Positions 30,475 through 39,715 of a stretch of 64,000 nucleotides of DNA are shown piece by piece. This DNA comes from Serripes groenlandicus (taxonomy: Eukaryota; Mollusca; Bivalvia; Cardiida; Cardiidae). A program made the position numbers and the translations under genes. The first letter of the stretch is position 1; each line of letters starts with the position of its first letter. The stretch is from assembly GCA_031761405.1 (NCBI GenBank), contig JASEVX010000005.1:31297127-31361126 (forward strand), written 5' to 3'. Under the pieces are notes generated by a model. It had not been told where the DNA came from. It saw only the letters and a program-made list of their open reading frames with translations, and made no database searches.

Positions 30475-30655
30475 ACTTTTCACCATTTTCACCATTATTT
30501 TAGTTATATCATGGCGACAGTTCACTAACTAATGATCCCTGGGTAAATAAACCAGTACTTTAGGCTAGGAAAAGTGTCGCTGCACCTGGGGATCAAACCT
30601 GGGGCACCCTGTTTCAAATCCTTGTTGCTAACCATTTGGCTATTATGAGTGGATT
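30475..30655 (-). mobile_element. SINE S1, minus
   Basis: On the minus strand: AGCCAAATGGTTAGCAAC (A-box), GGATTTGAAACAGGGTGC, AGGTTTGATCCCC (B-box), TACTGGTTTATTTACCCAGG, GTGAACTGTCGCCATGATAT. Tail decayed. Confidence 0.75.
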
Positions 30656-30764
30656 CCCTAGGAACTTGAACCAACCAATATAAGAAGTATTGTAGAGTCA
30701 GTCCAATCAGCAGTTCCTTGCTGAGAGTCTACTTATTTATTTACTTTTAACACAGATGTTAACC

Positions 30765-31450
30765 CTCATGAAAAAGTATGGTCTGAATTTCATCTGAATT
30801 AAGCTGAATTTTGCTGAAAATGTGTCTGAATACCGTTTGAATTATTGCTGAATGTGTGCTGATAACCTGAAACTGCAAAAGCTGAATCATGTCTGTTACA
30901 CTAATTCAGAATAAATCCGCCTTGTTATGAGTCTTTTTATTCAGACTTATATTTCTGAATAATGGCTGAGGTGCTGAAAAATGGCTTAAAATGGAACAAT
31001 CCAGACATAATTCAGACAGTTCAGACAATATTCAGAAGGTTGTTCAGACAAGTTTATCAGACAGTATTCAGAGAAATATTCAGACAATGTTCAGACAAGT
31101 TACTAGGACTATAATATTCAGATTTTTATTTCTGAATAATGGCTGAGCTGCTGAAAAATGGCTTAAAATGGAACAATCCAGACATAATTCAGACAGTTCA
31201 GACAATATTCAGAAATAAAATCTGAATATTATAGTCCTAGTAACTTCTCTGAACATTGTCTGAATATTTCTCTGAATACTGTCTGAGAAACAAGTTGCTA
31301 GGACTATAATATTCAGACATTGTTCAGACAAGTTACTAAGACTATATTCAGAACATTGCGCATAGAACCGACAGACAATATTCAGTTGCATTTCAGATTT
31401 TTCGTGAAACCTTTTTACAACCATTCCCGAGTAATGTCTGAATTTTTCAT
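30765..31450. repeat. CTGAAT/ATTCAG word array, first copy
   Basis: Begins ACCCTCATGAAAAAGTATGG. It is dominated by GTCTGAAT, GCTGAATT and their complements ATTCAGAC and AATTCAGC. A block TTTCTGAATAATGGCTGAG through GACAATATTCAGAA occurs at about 30949 and 31128, and part of it is inverted near 31200-31290. No open frame. A second array with the mirror-image edge ends at about 44715. Confidence 0.7.
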
Positions 31451-31849
31451 TCATAGTCTGTCAGCCTGTCCTACCATTACACTGGACACTAAAAACAACA
31501 ATAGCAGTTTCATCACATTATATGATCTGGTTTAATCATATTATATGTATCAAACTACAACATAGTCAAATCATCTTTAAAACATTTTTATACAATGATG
31601 TAAATATTAACCTTCACTTACTAGTTGTTTGCTAGAAAAGTGGATCTAAAACTATTCAAAATCAGAACTCAACTGCTGCAACAACTGGTTTTAATTTGTT
31701 TTTAACATACACAAATTTCATTGATATGTATCTTTATTTAAGAGGCAAACATTTAATCACTATAGCCACAAGACGCAAAACAGCCTGCCCCCTAGCGGCC
31801 ATGTCGTTCGATCAATCAACATGGCTTGAAGTTATCTGATAGGGGCTCA

Positions 31850-32400
31850 CTTAAGGAACATTTCTACAAATTATTCAAGAATTTTTCTAGAATGTAGTTC
31901 TAGAATATTCAAGAAACATTAAATGGCCGCTTCTTGAAATGAAATTCAAGAATTGTTCTAGAATTATCCAGGAATGATATGAAATTATTCTAGAATAAAA
32001 ATTCTGAAATAATTCTAGAATCAAAGTTCTTGAATAGTTCATTTAACCCTTTCCCTCATACGACAATTCTGCAGCACACAACTTTGAACATGTTTTGTCA
32101 AAACATGGAAAATCTCCATAATTGAATGGATATATAAACCTATGACTAAAAGTGGAAAACATTGTGGCAAAAGGAGAAATTGCATGTTTTGTGCAATTTC
32201 TTCTTTTGTCACTATGTTTTCAAAAAGCCGTCTGCTGCAGAGGCGTCAGAAAGCGTCTATATTAGGAGGGAAAAAGGGTTAATAATTCTTGAATAACAAT
32301 TCAAGAAGCGGCCTGGTGATGATTTAACATTTTTTGAATATTCTAGAAGTAAATTCTAGAATTATTTTTTTAGAATTTTCTTGTAACTTAGGAACTTTTT
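31850..32400. mobile_element. TTCNNGAA-rich foldback element, split by M1
   Basis: The left edge includes CTTAAGGAACATTTC; the right edge TTGTAACTTAGGAAC. ATGGCCGCTTCTTGAA (31923) pairs with TTCAAGAAGCGGCC near 32300. Fourteen TTCNNGAA words: ten at 31874-32034 and four at 32286-32361. The M1 copy at 32043-32282 splits it. Confidence 0.65.
32043..32282 (+). mobile_element. M1 element, subfamily A, plus
   Basis: 240 bp, TTAA at each end, intact hairpin. The right end reads TATTAGGAGGGAAAAAGGG, with small insertions. It is inserted into the foldback described above, so it is younger. Confidence 0.88.
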
Positions 32401-32574
32401 CACTGGTCCAAACCAAAAGTTACTGGCCACGGACCATTGCTAATTTCGCAGACTGACATAATAAACAAGATGTGCATCGATATTGTAAACATTCAATCCA
32501 CATGATCTTTGACTGTACTATTCACTGAACAATTTGAAAAAACTTCATAAAGAATTCTCAATTCTTTTCACTGG

Positions 32575-32741
32575 TTAGTGTTCATTTTCTTTGAATTTTC
32601 GTTTAACCGCCCGAGTCTTCAGCACAACATCTGAGGGAGATATGTTAAAACGTTTTTCCACCAGTCTGCTCATCATATTGAAATGTTTGGGATCAAATTT
32701 AGGTTTAGCAGTTTTGTTTTTTTGCCTTTTTCCCCGTTGCA
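32575..32741 (-). CDS. Candidate terminal coding exon, lysine-rich protein
   Basis: Minus-strand frame ending at TAA (32575-32577). Entered at the CCCCCATAG/TGC acceptor it reads QRGKRQKNKTAKPKFDPKHF, then NMMSRLVEKRFNISPSDVVL, then KTRAVKRKFKENEH. Two bases (TG) precede the first full codon, exactly what the exon at 34227-34321 requires (it leaves one G). Very basic; two predicted helices with an NISPSDV turn recall the end of MADF or Myb/SANT-like domains, but this is a loose resemblance. No polyadenylation signal seen. Confidence 0.45.
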
Positions 32742-32862
32742 CTATGGGGGTTTATTTAATCTTCTGTGAACAGTTTTGTTAGTCCTGCTTTAACAACTTC
32801 ATAGGGTCCTTTTTGTTAATTAATAATTGTTACTAGTTCCCCCTGTGTTTCAGATTGATTAC

Positions 32863-32947
32863 TAGGTGTATTTTCCATTTTCTTATTAAATCTACGAAAC
32901 TCCCATACTCTTCAAATTTCATCGCCAGATCTTCAAGAGTTGTGTAC
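32863..32947 (-). other. Possible additional exon or pseudo-exon, minus
   Basis: Between an acceptor AATATTTCAG and a weak donor CTA/GTAATC. One frame reads YTTLEDLAMKFEEYGSFVDL. Its phase does not fit between the exons at 34227 and 32741, so it may be alternative, decayed, or chance. Confidence 0.2.
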
Positions 32948-33026
32948 CTGAAATATTTATTAAATACAATATTTATAAATTATCTGCTTTTTCCATTGTA
33001 TGGTCAACATGGTTTAATTCATGTCA

Positions 33027-33188
33027 TTAACCCTTTCCCATATATAGACACTTTCTGATACCTCTAGCAATTTCTCCTTTCGCCACAATGTTTTCAATCC
33101 TATCCAACAATTAAACTTTAATTTATAGAAATTTTCAATGTGTTTGCCTAGATGTGCTGCAGATTTGTTGTATGTGGTAAAGGGTTAA
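33027..33188 (-). mobile_element. M1 element, left hairpin arm deleted, minus
   Basis: TTAACCCTTTCCCATATATAG to TATGTGGTAAAGGGTTAA, 162 bp. Its right end supplies the first bases of the 291-bp array unit. Confidence 0.75.
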
Positions 33189-34028
33189 TTTCTAGCAGTA
33201 AATAGTGTCTTGACCGAAGTCATGGATTGAACCCACTACTTCTAGATTGACCAGGCAGTGCATCAAGGGCTGCTATTAGATCTCGCCACTTTCAACTTGT
33301 GAGATAAAGTTGTATGTATTTCAAGAGAAACAAGTACACCTACCAGGCAAGCTCCCATAGACGATTCTTTTGAATACCCATAACATAGTGTTAGATGGTC
33401 AAATAAGGATTTTAAAACATGCAAAATAAAACATATCTAGAGCTCTGCTGCAGATTTGTTGTATGTGGTAAAGGGTTAATTTCTAGCAGTAAATAGTGTC
33501 TTGACCGAAGTCATGGATTGAACCCACTACTTCTAGATTGACCAGGCAGTGCATCAAGGGCTGCTATTAGATCTCGCCACTTTCAACTTGTGAGATAAAG
33601 TTGTATGTATTTCAAGAGAAACAAGTACACCTACCAGGCAAGCTCCCATAGACGATTCTTTTGAATACCCATAACATAGTGTTAGATGGTCAAATAAGGA
33701 TTTTAAAACATGCAAAATAAAACATATCTAGAGCTCTGCTGCAGATTTGTTTTATGTGGTAAAGGGTTAATTTCTAGCAGTAAATAGTGTCTTGACCGAA
33801 GTCATGGATTGAACCCACTACTTCTAGATTGACCAGGCAGTGCATCAAGGGCTGCTATTAGATCTCGCCACTTTCAACTTGTGAGATAAAGTTGTATGTA
33901 TTTCAAGAGAAACAAGTACACCTACCAGGCAAGCTCCCATAGACGATTCTTTTGAATACCCAAAACATAGTGTTAGATGGTCAAATAAGGATTTTAAAAC
34001 ATGCAAAATAAAACATATCTAGAGCTCT
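33155..34028. repeat. Three tandem units of 291 bp
   Basis: Unit starts TGCTGCAGATTTGTTGTATG at 33155, 33446 and 33737; differences are a handful of bases (TGTTTTATG and CCCAAAACATAG in unit 3). Each unit holds an M1 right end, a tRNA-like block on the minus strand (GGATTGAACCC is a reversed B-box), and the right half of M2 (AGACGATTCTTTTGAATACCC to CATATCTAGAGCTCT). The junctions reuse the CTG common to both ends. Confidence 0.9.
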
Positions 34029-34226
34029 GACGCATGACGGACAATTCACCATGACATAAGCTCAACTGGCTTTCAACCAGTGGAGCTAAAATCAAATTCA
34101 AATCTTTTCCATTACTTTAAGTTCAAACCAGCAAATTAAAAACATACATTTGTGCCTTTACAAACAACAGAATTTTGGAAATTAAAAAAAGACCATTCAC
34201 AGTTGACAGAAACACTCACTTCTTAC

Positions 34227-34321
34227 CAGCAGTAGAAGCATTAGTCCCTTGCAGCAAAGAGCATACTACCAACCAGCTACCAACAAACAGTTCTGGATCT
34301 GAATTTTCATCAGCACTGGAT
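34227..34321 (-). CDS. Candidate internal coding exon, minus
   Basis: A 95-nt block between the acceptor TTGTTTCTTGTTCTTGTAG and a consensus donor (GCTG/GTAAGA). Only one frame is open: SSADENSDPELFVGSWLVVC then SLLQGTNASTA with one G left over, which pairs with the TG opening the exon at 32741. It needs two bases from an upstream exon. No domain recognised. Good splice sites and a single open frame make it the best exon on this strand. Confidence 0.4.
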
Positions 34322-34589
34322 CTACAAGAACAAGAAACAATTGACATACATGTAATCATTATTCATACAATCCATAACACCATCATATGTATCCCATAAC
34401 TCTAGAGGTTGGAGAAAGAACAAGCTGAATAACCAGCCTGTTTCAAGTAGTATGTCAAGTGTATGGTCATCAAATAACGAAACTAACAAGGGCACCGCAA
34501 AGCGGATGCATTCCCTCGGTATTCAATTTAAAAATATGGCTAAAAATATGGCCAATGACCTGGATATTAATGTTATGTACCAGATCAAT

Positions 34590-35720
34590 GTAGTGTGGTC
34601 ACAAGGTTGTTGATATGGGAAAATAGTTAAAGTCCAATTTTGACCTTGACCTTTAACATATGATCTGGAAAATAAAGTTTCTAGACCTTGCCATATACTA
34701 ACTGTTTACCAAGTTTGTTTAAGATCGGTCGAAGGATGTTCAGTGTAGAGTGGTCACAAGGTTGTTGATATGGGAAAATAATCAGTTCAATTTTGACCTT
34801 GACCTTTAACCTATGACCTTGAAAATAAATAGACTTCTAGACTTTGACATATACTAACTGTATACTATTTTGGTTAAGATCGGTCGATGGATGTTCAGTG
34901 TAGTGGTCACAAGGTTGTTGATATGGGAAAATAGTCAAGTCCAATCTTGACCTCTAACCTATGACCTTAAAAGTAAATAGGAGTCTAGACCTTGCCATAT
35001 ACTATCTGTATGGCAGGTTTGGTTATTATCTGCGAAGAGATGATCAATGTAGAGTGGTCACAAGGTTGTTGATATGGGAAAATAGGCAAAGTCCAATTTT
35101 GACCTTGACCTTTAACCTACGACCTTGAAAATAAATAGCTTCTAGACCTTGCCATATACTAATTGTATATCAAGTTTGGTTAAGATCGGTCGAAGGATGT
35201 TCAGTGTAGAGTGGTAACAAGGTTGTTAATATGGAATAGTCAGTCTAATTTTGACCTTGACCAACTTATGACCTTGAAAATAAATAGGCTTCTAGACCTT
35301 GCCATATTCTAACTGTATACCAAGTTTGGTTAAGATCGGTCAACGGATGTTCAGTGTAGAGTGGTCACAAGATTGTTGATATGGAATAGTCAGTCTAATT
35401 TCGACCTTGACCTTTAACCTATGATCTTGAAAATAAATAGGCTTCTAGACCTTGCCACATACTAACCGTATACCAAGTTTGGTTAAGATTGGTCAAAGGA
35501 TGTTCAGTGCAGAGTGGTCACAAGGTTGTTGATAAGGGGAAAATAGTCAGTCCAATTCTGACCTTGACCTTTAACCTTGGAAATAAATAGGCTTCTAGAC
35601 CTTGCCATATTCTAACTGTATACCAAGTTTGGTTAAGATCGGTCGAAGGATGTTTAGTGTAGAGTGGTCACAAGGTTGTTGATATGGGAAAATAGTCAAG
35701 TCAAATTTTGAACTTGGCCA
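34590..35720 (+). repeat. Satellite, about seven units of 150 to 157 bp
   Basis: GGTCACAAGGTTGTTGATAT recurs at 34597, 34752, 34905, 35056, 35213 (GGTAAC), 35363, 35516 and 35666. Each unit also has TTTTGACCTTGACCTTTAAC, TAGACCTTGCCATATACTAA and GGTTAAGATCGGTC. No terminal repeats found. Confidence 0.9.
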
Positions 35721-35819
35721 AGACATGTGCAAAGCAATATACCCCATCCTTTGAAGAGGCCATACTTAATAGTTCTATTTGATTTTCTACATAATTTGCC
35801 ACAGATTTTATTAAACATT

Positions 35820-36485
35820 TATTATTGCATAAAATCTATGTTTTACGCCCGCTTAAGGGATACGGAAACATTGAAAAAACGGGCGTAAACGGCGAGAAAA
35901 CGTGTATAAACAAAGCGATTCTCGCGCGTACGTGCCGTTTCAGACCGGTTAGATGTTTTACATATGCATTACCCGGGCACCGTTAGTAAACAAAACATGG
36001 ACGCTGCATCTCCCCTAGAATAGGAGCAATTGTTGGGTTAACAATAACATCAGCTTCTTTAACTCGATAATCGGTAACATGCACTAGATTCACAGTTAAA
36101 GAGCATAAAATAATCCAAAACCATTTATTTAATTCGACCCGTGTCGAGTCAGCGATGGCAACCTTGATGTAGGCCCGCTTCGTGGATATGTAAATCATTA
36201 CTTGTTTACTTTATGACGTCACATGTGTTTATGACGTCACACGCGTTATCGGGTCATGTTCATCGGCGGTTATCGTACAACTGAACGTTACAGCGGACTG
36301 TATGTAGGATGTTTGCTCTTATTTCATGCAATAATAGCGAAAATACACATTATCTCGGGCGTAAACATCTGCGGACGCCCTTAAAATGTGTTTTTGACCT
36401 CGTGCTTCGCACTCGGGCATAAACAGATTTTGCGGGCGTCCGCAGATGTTCACGCCCTCGAAAATGTGTATTATCCCTATATTAA
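35820..36485. mobile_element. CRE-bearing palindromic element
   Basis: Inverted arms GGGCGTAAACATCTGCGGAC (about 36359) and GTCCGCAGATGTTCACGCCC (about 36437), extended by ACACATTATC and GTGTATTATC. Centre TCGTGCTTCGCACTCGGGC. Two perfect TGACGTCA sites at 36214 and 36232 precede the palindrome, then GGGTCATGTT. The left limit is uncertain: TTTTACGCCCGCTTAAGGG at about 35841 may be its far edge. Confidence 0.55.
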
Positions 36486-36733
36486 CCTTCGAGTTTTTAA
36501 CATTACCGGTAATTCAAATTACCAAATAAAGGTCGCGCAAGTTTCTTTATTTTCTTGTTTTTCCTGCGAATTACTTGTTGTGTAAATCTGCAGAGGTTCA
36601 AATCATCCTATTGGAAGAAAAATATTGCCTTCAGAGTGTAACTATCATCATTAAAAACCTCGACCCCAAGTTATTATTATGGCATGTGACTGACAACAGA
36701 AAACAAAAATGCTGAAAACCCCCACCCACTCAC

Positions 36734-36950
36734 CTCCGAGAGCAAGGATTTCAAACGTCTCTTGGCCTAAACATCCGGGGAAAATGGCAACTCCACGGTC
36801 AAAAACTTCATAAAAAAAAAATCTTCGGCTCCTGGATATGTTTCAGATGGAGAACTGACAGTCTATCCCCGTCGTTTTGTCCATTTCATTACAGCATGCG
36901 TGTTTACAGACGAATTTTGCGCCATTTTGAAATGGTTTATGACATCACTC
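36734..36950 (-). other. Candidate first exon of a minus-strand transcript
   Basis: Ends at a consensus donor on the minus strand (CTCGGAG/GTGAGT at 36734/36733). Upstream AAAATGGCGCAAAATTCG gives an ATG with a 20-codon frame (MAQNSSVNTH...) that stops. A second, ATG-less frame reads EPKIFFYEVFDRGVAIFPGC into the donor. Either a 5' untranslated exon or a coding exon with an upstream start. It could lead to the exons at 34227 and 32575. Confidence 0.3.
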
Positions 36951-37365
36951 CGCGTCGACCACGGAAATCGTTACGGAAAACCCCGATGTGTTCCGAATAT
37001 AATATCGTACCTAGTCGGCCAAATCCGTGATAGCTCGGTATTTACATGTGTTTGCTTATATGTGGGTAATGTGCAAGTATACTAATGCGTTGTTCTTATT
37101 CGTTTTATCAAATTGTTTGAAACTGTATTTATTTATGTACGTTGTTATTGTAACATGTCCTGGAAACATGTCCAACATGTTGTAAGCGTAGTGGGATCGG
37201 CTTTAGTCGGTCGTTTCCGGAATACCGAGTGACGTCACCACGAGATGCGCGCGCTGCCTATTCAGAGGGCCTCGATCACAATTATTCTAAAAATTGTCGC
37301 AGACATTGACCGTGGAGCCGATTGAAGTGAGAGCGATGGTATGCGTTTGTTTTGTTTTTAAAGGT
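36740..37365. promoter_or_regulatory. CpG-rich patch, possible divergent promoter
   Basis: CG dinucleotides are far denser here than elsewhere in the window (for example CTCCGCGTCGACCACGG and AGATGCGCGCGCTGCC). Features: TGACGTCA at 37230-37237, AAAATGGCGC on the minus strand near 36935, and candidate donors facing outward on both sides (36733 minus, 37364 plus). A promoter role is inference; no methylation or transcript data. Confidence 0.4.
37240..37363 (+). other. Candidate first exon of a plus-strand transcript
   Basis: AGCGATGGTATGCGTTTG runs open to a strong donor (TTTTTAAAG/GTAAGA at 37363/37364): MVCVCFVFK. The left limit is unknown. No matching downstream exon found in the window. 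Confidence 0.25.
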
Positions 37366-37773
37366 AAGACCAGATAATGTTTTCCTGTATTCGGAATGCA
37401 GTTATTTTAGGTCTCTGTTTAAATATTTCAAGTCACTTTCACTTTATTTCCTTTTGAAACACGTTTTCTGATTGGTTCATATGGATACTGCCTGCCAATC
37501 AAATATCGATTTACAAAACAAAATGGCTGCCAGAGTAAAAATAAATGTTTTGGATGTGGATAAATAATCGAATAAAGCTTAAACGACAATGGTCCGAATT
37601 TGTTTGTGAAGAATAAAAACATGCTAAGCTCACCTGATCACGTTGTGATACAGTTAAGTGCAATAGCATTCTTTCTCTTCGAATAAGCGAGTTAAAATGT
37701 CGAATACCACACTGACCTCCAAAGTTACGAACCACATAAACACTATTTAGTGTTGTTGTTTGTTGGCGTTGTT

Positions 37774-37954
37774 TACCCTCGCACTCGGCAATATTGAGGT
37801 ATTTTTTAAGTATGCTCTGATGGGGTGATTATAGGTGATGATAAATGGTGTGAAAAATATTGACATCTTTATTTATAACACGGACGTAGACGTCCCTGTT
37901 TATAATGTATCGTATGTATATATCCAAATGGCATTATTGCCGAATGCGAGGGTA
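37774..37954. mobile_element. Small foldback element with CG-rich tips
   Basis: TACCCTCGCACTCGGCAATA at left; TATTGCCGAATGCGAGGGTA at right (one mismatch over 20 bp). GACGTAGACGTC near the centre. 181 bp. Confidence 0.75.
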
Positions 37955-38170
37955 TCAACATCAGATCATCATACTTTTATTGAACAACGAACATAACTAT
38001 TTCTGCATAAAGATTTGATGATAAAAAGCAAAATGCTCATAGCAAATAAATCTAATGTATGCAGACCTTTAAATCAGTGTAGGAAAAGCAGAAATGACTC
38101 ATAATAAGTTGAACATTTCCCAAATCTCCAGAATATTATTTAATTTCTAACACAATGTAACATGTTGAAA

Positions 38171-38300
38171 TTACTTATCCCTTACCCACATGCAGAGACA
38201 TTGAAAACAGTGGGTGAAAATAGAAATCACTCATAACAAATTCTCATTTCAACAATGTTTTCAATTATTTTCAATAATAATTTTCATTTAGAGAAATATG
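38171..38300 (-). mobile_element. M1 fragment
   Basis: TTATCCCTTACCCACATGCAG then ATTGAAAACAGTGGGTGAAAA, a weak hairpin, and TTTTCATTTAGAGAAATATGG. Right end lost. Confidence 0.5.
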
Positions 38301-38433
38301 GAATAGAGTAGGTTCTTGAAATAAATAGTTGTTTTCATAAAAGCAAAATCCAAGGTGGTTATATAATCAATCAATCTATGTGTGGTATGAAGTCTCCGTA
38401 AATCCTCCAGGACCAAGTATGTTCTGAATTTGT

Positions 38434-38640
38434 TTAACCTTTCCCACTTTCTGACACCTCTGAAGCAGACGACTATTGAAAACAATGTTGGGAAAGAAGA
38501 AATTCCTCATAATAATCAATTTCTCCCTTCGCCACAATGTTATCAACTCTTTTCAATAATTAAATATTTGTTGAGAGATTAAGGTAAATTTTATTTCAAA
38601 GTCGTCTTCTGCAGATTTGTTGTATGTGGGAAAGGGTTAA
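38434..38640 (-). mobile_element. M1 element, subfamily B, minus
   Basis: TTAACCTTTCCCACTTTCTG to TATGTGGGAAAGGGTTAA, 207 bp. The sequence between the left tip and GACACCTCTG is shortened. Confidence 0.8.
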
Positions 38641-39068
38641 AAGCATTAGTCGCTTATGTTAACTGTCTCTAGGTCTTGATGGCTTTAAACAAAATTACTT
38701 TGAAGATTGTCTGTCAGGTGAGCTGTTAGATTAATTTAGGACCAACATGACCCTCGGATGCATATTTTGTAAATGTAATGTACCACATAAATAAATATGT
38801 GACAGTGACCCCAATTGTATTACAATTGTATTTATGGTATATTTTGATTTAAAGGTAACTCTGGAATACCGGCAGATGCCAAAAGCAGACCTATTTTAAC
38901 AAACTGAGAACACGAAGTTCAGTTGCAAAATGTGTGGGAAAAGTTCTGTCCTCAAAGCAAAGAGTACTTTCACATCATTCTGCATTTATTACATGAAATG
39001 ATGATTTAAGTAAGTAAAATTCATATTTTATCTATTACCATTTCAATACTTTAGATCACAGAGGCAAG

Positions 39069-39272
39069 TTAACCGTTTCCCAGATACAACCAATCTGCAG
39101 CAGGCAACTTAAAAAAAAATCTAGGCAAAAATGTGAACAAATCTCTGAATTGAAGGATAATTATTGAAAAGAATTGAAAACATTGTGGCAGAAAGAGAAA
39201 TTGCTAATTATGAGCAATTTGTTCTTTTGCCACAACGTTGTCAGAAAGCGTCTATAATTGAGAAAGGGTGAA
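39069..39272 (+). mobile_element. M1 element, plus
   Basis: TTAACCGTTTCCCAGATAC to TTGAGAAAGGGTGAA, 204 bp. The hairpin is intact but the right PstI block is deleted. Confidence 0.8.
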
Positions 39273-39347
39273 CATTCTGATGGAGACATGGTCCCCATTC
39301 AATAATTAATAGGATTTATGCAAACAAAACACAGAACTTTATTTCTG

Positions 39348-39586
39348 GTAGCTTTTGCATAAAAGGAGTGAAAAATTTACCCGATTTGAAAATAATTAGG
39401 CACAAATGTTCCTTTGGTGATCTTCTTCTAAGATTGTTAAAATTATTCCGATACGTTGATAAACATGGCCACCATCAGGCGTGGCTCATTTTGCTTATAT
39501 GTATCAAGATTAAATTTTGAAAACTATTGAAGTTCAATTAAATCAGGTGAGCGATCCAGGGCCATCATGGCCTGGCCCTCTTGTTT
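39348..39586 (+). repeat. R1 element, 5'-truncated
   Basis: One partial unit (CCGATTTGAAAATAATTAGGC) followed by the full tail AAATCAGGTGAGCGATCCAG, the GGGCCATCATGGCC palindrome and CTCTTGTTT. Confidence 0.65.
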
Positions 39587-39715
39587 AATTATCTCCATAA
39601 AGACATATGCTTGTCCAGATGAAAAGTATTGTAGGGATTGACTTGGATTCACCTATTGTTAGAGGTTGTTGAGAGGAAGTGCAGTGACAAAGTACCATAA
39701 CTCTATCATGGCCAA

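Noticed and set aside
33155..34028. CRISPR-like array
   Set aside because: Three direct tandem units with no spacers in a eukaryotic repeat context.
34175..34399. 74-codon plus frame
   Set aside because: Antisense to the better-supported minus-strand exon at 34227-34321.
37515..37560. ATGGCTGCCAGAGTAAAAATA start after CCAAT-like motifs
   Set aside because: The frame stops after 14 codons and has no donor before the stop.
38900..39001. Short frame reading CKMCGKSSVLK, like the start of a C2H2 zinc finger
   Set aside because: Only 33 codons between stops, no second His pair, and no convincing splice sites. A chance match is more likely.
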